A stretch of DNA of 64,000 nucleotides from Clostridiaceae bacterium (GTDB taxonomy: Bacteria > Bacillota > Clostridia > Lachnospirales > Lachnospiraceae). Of the stretch, positions 59,918-64,000 are shown in pieces; position 1 is the stretch's first letter; the number at the start of each line of letters is the position of its first letter. Location: positions 65,252 through 129,251 of the forward strand of contig JAGZXV010000001.1 of assembly GCA_018378255.1 (NCBI GenBank). The letters are read 5' to 3'. The position numbers and the translations under genes were made by a program. A model generated the notes under the pieces. That model did no database searches and was not told the origin of the DNA. It worked only from the letters and a program-made list of their open reading frames with translations.

Positions 59918-62059
59918 ATGGACATTATTAAGACATTACATGAAGAACTGAATATCAGCCGGACTCAGGCAGAGGCGGCGGTGAAATTAATTGACGAAGG
60001 AAATACCATTCCTTTTATTGCCAGATACCGGAAAGAGGCCACGGGTTCTCTGAACGATGAGGTGCTGAGAAACCTGGATGAGCGTTTAAGATATTTAAGG
60101 AATCTGGAAGAAAAAAAGGAACAGGTTATTTCATCGATCCGCGACCAGGAAAAGCTGACGCCGGAATTGGAAAAACAGATCCGGGAAGCGGCCACCTTAG
60201 TTGCAGTTGAAGATTTATACCGCCCATACCGTCCGAAGCGCCGAACCAGGGCTATGATCGCTAAGGAAAAGGGACTGGAACCTTTGGCGGATCTCATTTC
60301 CTTACAGATGGTAAAGGAACCGCTTGAAAATGCGGCGGCCATGTATGTATCGGAAGAAAAGGGCGTAGCCAGCGTGGAAGAAGCTCTTGCAGGAGCGAAG
60401 GATATCCTTGCAGAGAGGATTTCAGACCAGGCGGAATACCGTACATTTATCAGAAATATGACCATCAATAACGGAACCATCCAGTCCTGCGCAAAAAATG
60501 AGGGGACCGAATCCGTTTATGAGATGTATTATGCATATGAAGAACCGATCCGGAAGGTGGCTGGCCACCGGGTTTTGGCACTGAACCGGGGCGAGAATGA
60601 AAAGATTCTTACGGTTAAAGTGGCAGCGCCGGAAGAACGGATTCTGGGGTATCTGGAAAAAAAGGTGATTGTCAATGATAATCCGTATACAAAGCCTCTG
60701 CTTCAGGAAGTGGCAGAGGACAGTTACAAGCGGTTGATCGGACCGGCTATTGAAAGGGAGATCAGGAATGACCTGACGGAAAAAGCAGAGGACGGCGCCA
60801 TCAGGATTTTTGGCAAGAATTTGGAACAGCTTTTAATGCAGCCTCCAATTGTGAACAGAGTGGTTCTGGGCTGGGATCCGGCTTTCCGTACCGGCTGTAA
60901 ACTGGCTGTGGTGGACGGTACCGGAAAAGTTTTGGATACGGTGGTCATCTATCCGACCGCGCCTCAGAACAAGGTGGAAGAATCCAAGGCAATCCTCAAA
61001 CGGCTGATTAAAAAATACAACGTTTCCCTGATTTCCGTAGGCAACGGCACTGCGTCCAGGGAGTCGGAGATGATTATTGTGGATCTGTTAAAGGAGATTC
61101 CCGAGCACGTCCAGTATGTGATCGTCAATGAAGCGGGAGCTTCCGTATATTCTGCCAGCAAACTGGCTACGGAAGAATTTCCAAACTTCGATGTGGGACA
61201 GAGGAGCGCGGTCTCCATCGCCCGCCGCCTTCAGGATCCTCTTTCCGAGCTGGTAAAGATCGATCCCAAATCCATAGGGGTAGGCCAGTACCAGCACGAT
61301 ATGAACCAAAAGCATCTGAGCGAAACCCTTCAGGGCGTGGTAGAAGACTGTGTGAATAAGGTAGGCGTGGATTTAAATACGGCTTCCGCATCCCTGCTGG
61401 AATACATTTCCGGAATTACCAAGGCAATCGCAAAAAATATCGTGGCTTACCGGGAGGAGAACGGGGTATTTACCAACCGGAAGCAGTTGTTAAAGGTGGC
61501 TAAACTGGGGCCGAAGGCTTATGAGCAGTGCGCAGGTTTTATGAGAATCCAGGGAGGGGACAACCCGTTAGACGGAACTTCTGTCCATCCTGAGAGCTAT
61601 GAAGCCGCAAAAACGCTTTTGGAGCGTTTGGGATACCGTCCGGAAGAGATCGCAGCCGGAGGGCTAAAGGGAATCAGCAGGAAGATTTTAGATTATAAAA
61701 AGATGGCGGCTGAACTGGGCGTCGGGGTGATCACGCTGGAAGATATCGCAAAAGAGCTGGAAAAACCGGCCCGTGATCCACGTGATGAGATGCCGAAACC
61801 GATTCTCAGAACCGATGTATTGGAGATGAAGGATCTGACGCCGGGCATGATCTTAAAGGGAACTGTGCGCAATGTAATCGATTTTGGCGCATTTGTGGAT
61901 ATCGGAGTTCATCAGGACGGTTTGGTCCATATATCCGAGATGACGGAAAAATATATTAAACATCCCATGGAAGTGGTCAGCGTAGGTGATATTGTAGAAG
62001 TAAAGGTGATAAGCATTGATCTTGGGAAGAAACGGATCGGGCTTTCCATGAAGCTGTAA
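59918..62059 (+). CDS. tex: Tex-family RNA-binding transcription accessory protein
   Basis: A 713-aa Tex-like protein. It has the helical N-terminal part (TIPFIARYRKEATGSLND), a YqgF-like fold starting near VVLGWDPAFRTGCKLAVVDG, two helix-hairpin-helix elements in the middle and a C-terminal S1 domain (about residues 632-710, LTPGMILKGTVRNVIDFGAF). Tex binds RNA and interacts with transcription. The ATG at 59918 has GGAG about 9 nt upstream; the in-frame ATG at 59873 lies directly on its own AAGGA site. Confidence 0.93.
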   Translation: MDIIKTLHEELNISRTQAEAAVKLIDEGNTIPFIARYRKEATGSLNDEVLRNLDERLRYLRNLEEKKEQVISSIRDQEKLTPELEKQIREAATLVAVEDLYRPYRPKRRTRAMIAKEKGLEPLADLISLQMVKEPLENAAAMYVSEEKGVASVEEALAGAKDILAERISDQAEYRTFIRNMTINNGTIQSCAKNEGTESVYEMYYAYEEPIRKVAGHRVLALNRGENEKILTVKVAAPEERILGYLEKKVIVNDNPYTKPLLQEVAEDSYKRLIGPAIEREIRNDLTEKAEDGAIRIFGKNLEQLLMQPPIVNRVVLGWDPAFRTGCKLAVVDGTGKVLDTVVIYPTAPQNKVEESKAILKRLIKKYNVSLISVGNGTASRESEMIIVDLLKEIPEHVQYVIVNEAGASVYSASKLATEEFPNFDVGQRSAVSIARRLQDPLSELVKIDPKSIGVGQYQHDMNQKHLSETLQGVVEDCVNKVGVDLNTASASLLEYISGITKAIAKNIVAYREENGVFTNRKQLLKVAKLGPKAYEQCAGFMRIQGGDNPLDGTSVHPESYEAAKTLLERLGYRPEEIAAGGLKGISRKILDYKKMAAELGVGVITLEDIAKELEKPARDPRDEMPKPILRTDVLEMKDLTPGMILKGTVRNVIDFGAFVDIGVHQDGLVHISEMTEKYIKHPMEVVSVGDIVEVKVISIDLGKKRIGLSMKL

Positions 62060-62092
62060 AAAGATGATTGATGAGGGGAAAAGGAGAGGAAT

Positions 62093-63277
62093 ATGGATCA
62101 GAAAAAGTACAATTTTGATGAAGTGATTGACAGGGTGGGAACCCATTGCCTTAAATTTGACCGCCTTCCGGAAGGGGCCCCGGCAGATGCGCTGCCGTTA
62201 TGGGTTGCGGACATGGATTTTCCTTGTGCAGATCCGATTCTGGATGCGCTGCACGCCAGGATAGACCGGAAGATTTTCGGCTATACCACGTATGACAATG
62301 AGGAGGGAAAAGCAGCGGTATGCGGCTGGTTTAAAAAGCGTTTTGACTGGAGCGTGGACGCAGATGATATCTTTTTCAGCCCCGGCGTGGTTCCGGCAAT
62401 CGCATATCTGATCAATGCCCTGACGGAAGAAGGGGACGGAGTGGTGATCCAGAGGCCGGTTTATTATCCTTTTACCATTAAGATAGAGGCCAATGGGCGT
62501 AGAGTAGTCAATAACTCCCTGATCTATGAAGACGGGGCCTACCGGATGGATTATGAGGATTTGGAGATGAAAATGTCCGATCCCTTAAACAAAGGCATGA
62601 TCCTGTGCAGCCCTCACAATCCTGCCGGCCGTGTATGGAAAGAGGAAGAACTGAAAAAACTGGTGGAAATCTGTCAAAAATATGATAAATGGATTATTTC
62701 AGATGAAATCCATTTCGACCTGACAAGAATCGGAGTGGTTCATCATCCGCTGTTAAAGATTGCTCCGGAATACAAAGACCGGATTATCGTGTGTACGGCT
62801 CCCAGCAAAACCTTCAACCTGGCTGGAATGCATACCTCCAATCTCGTGATATCCAATCCGGAATATAAAAAACTCTGGATGAGGGTGGCCAATGAACGGT
62901 TTTCCGCATCCGACTGCAACCCATTTGGCCTGACGGCGGAGATTGCCGCCTACAATGACGGTGAAAACTGGCTGGAGCAGGTGAGGGAATATCTGGACCG
63001 GAATATCGATTATGTAAGGGAGTTTGTGAAACAAAATCTCCCTAAAGCGAAGATGGTGGAAGCGGAAGGAACCTATCTTGTCTGGATTGATTTTAACGGA
63101 TATGAAAAAGATCCTAAGAAATTGGAAGAACTGATGCAGAAGAAGGCAAAAGTTGCCCTTGACGAAGGATATATCTTTGGCGAAGAGGGAGCCGGTTTCG
63201 AGCGGATCAATGTGGCATGTGCCAGAAGCGTTCTGGTTGACTGCATGGAACGCATCAAGGCAGCTCTTGATAACTAG
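62093..63277 (+). CDS. MalY/PatB-type PLP-dependent C-S lyase (aminotransferase fold)
   Basis: A 394-aa fold-type I PLP enzyme. The PLP lysine is in CTAPSKTFNLAGM (about residue 238), with SPHNPAGRVW for substrate binding and DEIHFDL for the PLP nitrogen. The pattern fits MalY/PatB cystathionine beta-lyases rather than ordinary aminotransferases. It may take part in sulfur amino-acid metabolism. GGAGAGG precedes the ATG; tex lies 33 bp upstream. Confidence 0.9.
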   Translation: MDQKKYNFDEVIDRVGTHCLKFDRLPEGAPADALPLWVADMDFPCADPILDALHARIDRKIFGYTTYDNEEGKAAVCGWFKKRFDWSVDADDIFFSPGVVPAIAYLINALTEEGDGVVIQRPVYYPFTIKIEANGRRVVNNSLIYEDGAYRMDYEDLEMKMSDPLNKGMILCSPHNPAGRVWKEEELKKLVEICQKYDKWIISDEIHFDLTRIGVVHHPLLKIAPEYKDRIIVCTAPSKTFNLAGMHTSNLVISNPEYKKLWMRVANERFSASDCNPFGLTAEIAAYNDGENWLEQVREYLDRNIDYVREFVKQNLPKAKMVEAEGTYLVWIDFNGYEKDPKKLEELMQKKAKVALDEGYIFGEEGAGFERINVACARSVLVDCMERIKAALDN

Positions 63278-63294
63278 AAAGGTGATTATAACAG

Positions 63295-63801
63295 ATGGCA
63301 GATCAAAAGACATTTTCATTTAACGTACAACTGACCGCTAAAGAATTATGGCTGTTTTCCCTGTATCATTCCTATAAGGGGCTGATGGGTATTTTTAACG
63401 TATTATTCACCATAGCCGCACTCTATGTTCTGATTATGAACTGGCCTGCCATGCAGGTAAGCCAGAAAGTGCTTATGATTCTCTGTGTGCTGATGTTTAC
63501 GGTGATACAGCCTTCCATGCTTTATTTGAAGGCGAAACGCCAGTCCAAAGCTCCTATGGTGAAGGAACCCATGCAGCTTGTTTTTTCCAGGGAAGCCATA
63601 AATATCGCCCAGGCCGGACAGGAAGCTGTGATTTCCTGGGATCAGGTCGGGCGGGTGGAAGGGACCCCTTTCATGCTGATCTTTTACATGGACCGGGTTC
63701 ATGCCTATCTGATCCCCAAAGCCCTTATGGGAGCAGAAGAAGGGGAGTTCAGGGCTTTAATACGGGAATGTCTTCCCAAAATCAGATATAAAAGAGTGTA
63801 G
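63295..63801 (+). CDS. YcxB-like membrane protein
   Basis: A 168-aa protein with two hydrophobic segments (about residues 30-48 and 56-75) and a C-terminal part FSREAINIAQAGQEAVISWDQVGRV then YLIPKAL, the YcxB-type pattern. Function unknown. It follows the MalY gene by 17 bp and precedes tsaE by 14 bp. Confidence 0.82.
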   Translation: MADQKTFSFNVQLTAKELWLFSLYHSYKGLMGIFNVLFTIAALYVLIMNWPAMQVSQKVLMILCVLMFTVIQPSMLYLKAKRQSKAPMVKEPMQLVFSREAINIAQAGQEAVISWDQVGRVEGTPFMLIFYMDRVHAYLIPKALMGAEEGEFRALIRECLPKIRYKRV

Positions 63802-63815
63802 CGGAGGTAAGGATC

Positions 63816-64000
63816 ATGATCCTGGAAACATATAAGCCGGAGGAGACGTTTGAGTTAGGGAAGAAACTGGGGGCGGAGGCCGGGGCCGGTGAGATTTACT
63901 GCCTGAACGGTGATCTGGGAGTGGGAAAAACTGTGTTTACCCAGGGATTTGCCGAGGGGCTGGATATCCTGGAACCGGTGAACAGCCCTACCTTTACCAT
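63816..64000 (+). CDS. tsaE: tRNA threonylcarbamoyl-adenosine biosynthesis ATPase TsaE (3' end missing)
   Basis: The first 61 residues of a TsaE. Walker A is NGDLGVGKTVFTQG (about residue 32), followed by NSPTFT, the conserved switch-like stretch. TsaE helps TsaB and TsaD make t6A37 in tRNA. GGAGG lies before the ATG. The gene runs off the window, so tsaB probably follows, as in many Firmicutes. Confidence 0.92.
   Translation, partial: MILETYKPEETFELGKKLGAEAGAGEIYCLNGDLGVGKTVFTQGFAEGLDILEPVNSPTFT

Noticed and set aside
1..64000. CRISPR array, tRNA or rRNA genes, riboswitch
   Set aside because: I scanned for regular direct repeats with spacers, tRNA TTC/CCA arms and common riboswitch cores and found none that I could support.

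Overview
The window looks like a stretch of a Clostridia chromosome, most likely Lachnospiraceae (Clostridium cluster XIVa). The grounds are a Firmicutes-type S10-spc-alpha ribosomal cluster with a zinc-type 61-aa S14, a KOW-domain gene between map and infA, a class III fructose-bisphosphatase, a long-form hibernation factor, choline/cell-wall-binding repeat proteins and strong AGGAGG ribosome-binding sites. No rRNA, tRNA, CRISPR array, phage or complete insertion sequence was recognised. The species is not determinable by eye.

Layout. 0-14.8 kb: the 3' part of an iolC-like sugar kinase, a solitary mazF-type toxin, an HtrA protease convergent with an M23 peptidase, an unknown protein, an iron alcohol dehydrogenase, an 820-bp gene-free block holding two very large inverted repeats, a metallo-hydrolase, class III FBPase, a DUF1700 protein, an NlpC/P60 hydrolase, an acyltransferase, an RNA-methyltransferase-like gene and a cell-wall-binding repeat protein. 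15.0-31.6 kb: rpsJ to rplQ, with secY, adk, map, infA and rpoA; long structured leaders precede rpsJ, rplC and rpmJ. 31.8-38.8 kb: two cell-wall-binding repeat proteins, then ecfA1-ecfA2-ecfT-truA and rplM-rpsI with its own leader. 38.9-45.1 kb: a restriction-modification island made of a D12-class adenine methylase, a candidate PD-(D/E)XK nuclease, an MFS transporter and a 1091-aa fused nuclease-methylase. 45.2-64.0 kb: RmlD-like and FabG-like reductases, trxB, an SH3-NlpC/P60 hydrolase, hpf, secA, prfB (with its programmed +1 frameshift), an ACT regulator with hom and lysC, small membrane proteins, tex, a MalY-type lyase, and a tsaE cut by the window edge.

How the genes work together. Most of the window is core growth machinery: ribosome, Sec export (secY and secA), RNA polymerase alpha, translation initiation and termination, ribosome hibernation, ECF vitamin uptake and aspartate-family amino-acid synthesis. 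A second theme is the cell envelope: two NlpC/P60 enzymes, one M23 enzyme, three cell-wall-binding proteins and HtrA.

The least explained material is non-coding. It comprises two giant hairpins that share a 29-nt module (5.66-6.40 kb), a dispersed palindrome family with five copies (0.6, 6.0 and 50.7 kb), a paired DnaA-box array upstream of secA (51.67-51.79 kb), and a three-way-junction-like element between rpsJ and rplC. On the protein side the oddities are the Cys-rich nuclease candidate beside the D12 methylase, a TruA with an extra C-terminal domain of about 120 residues, and an L17 with an internal insertion. All alignments and structures were made by hand.
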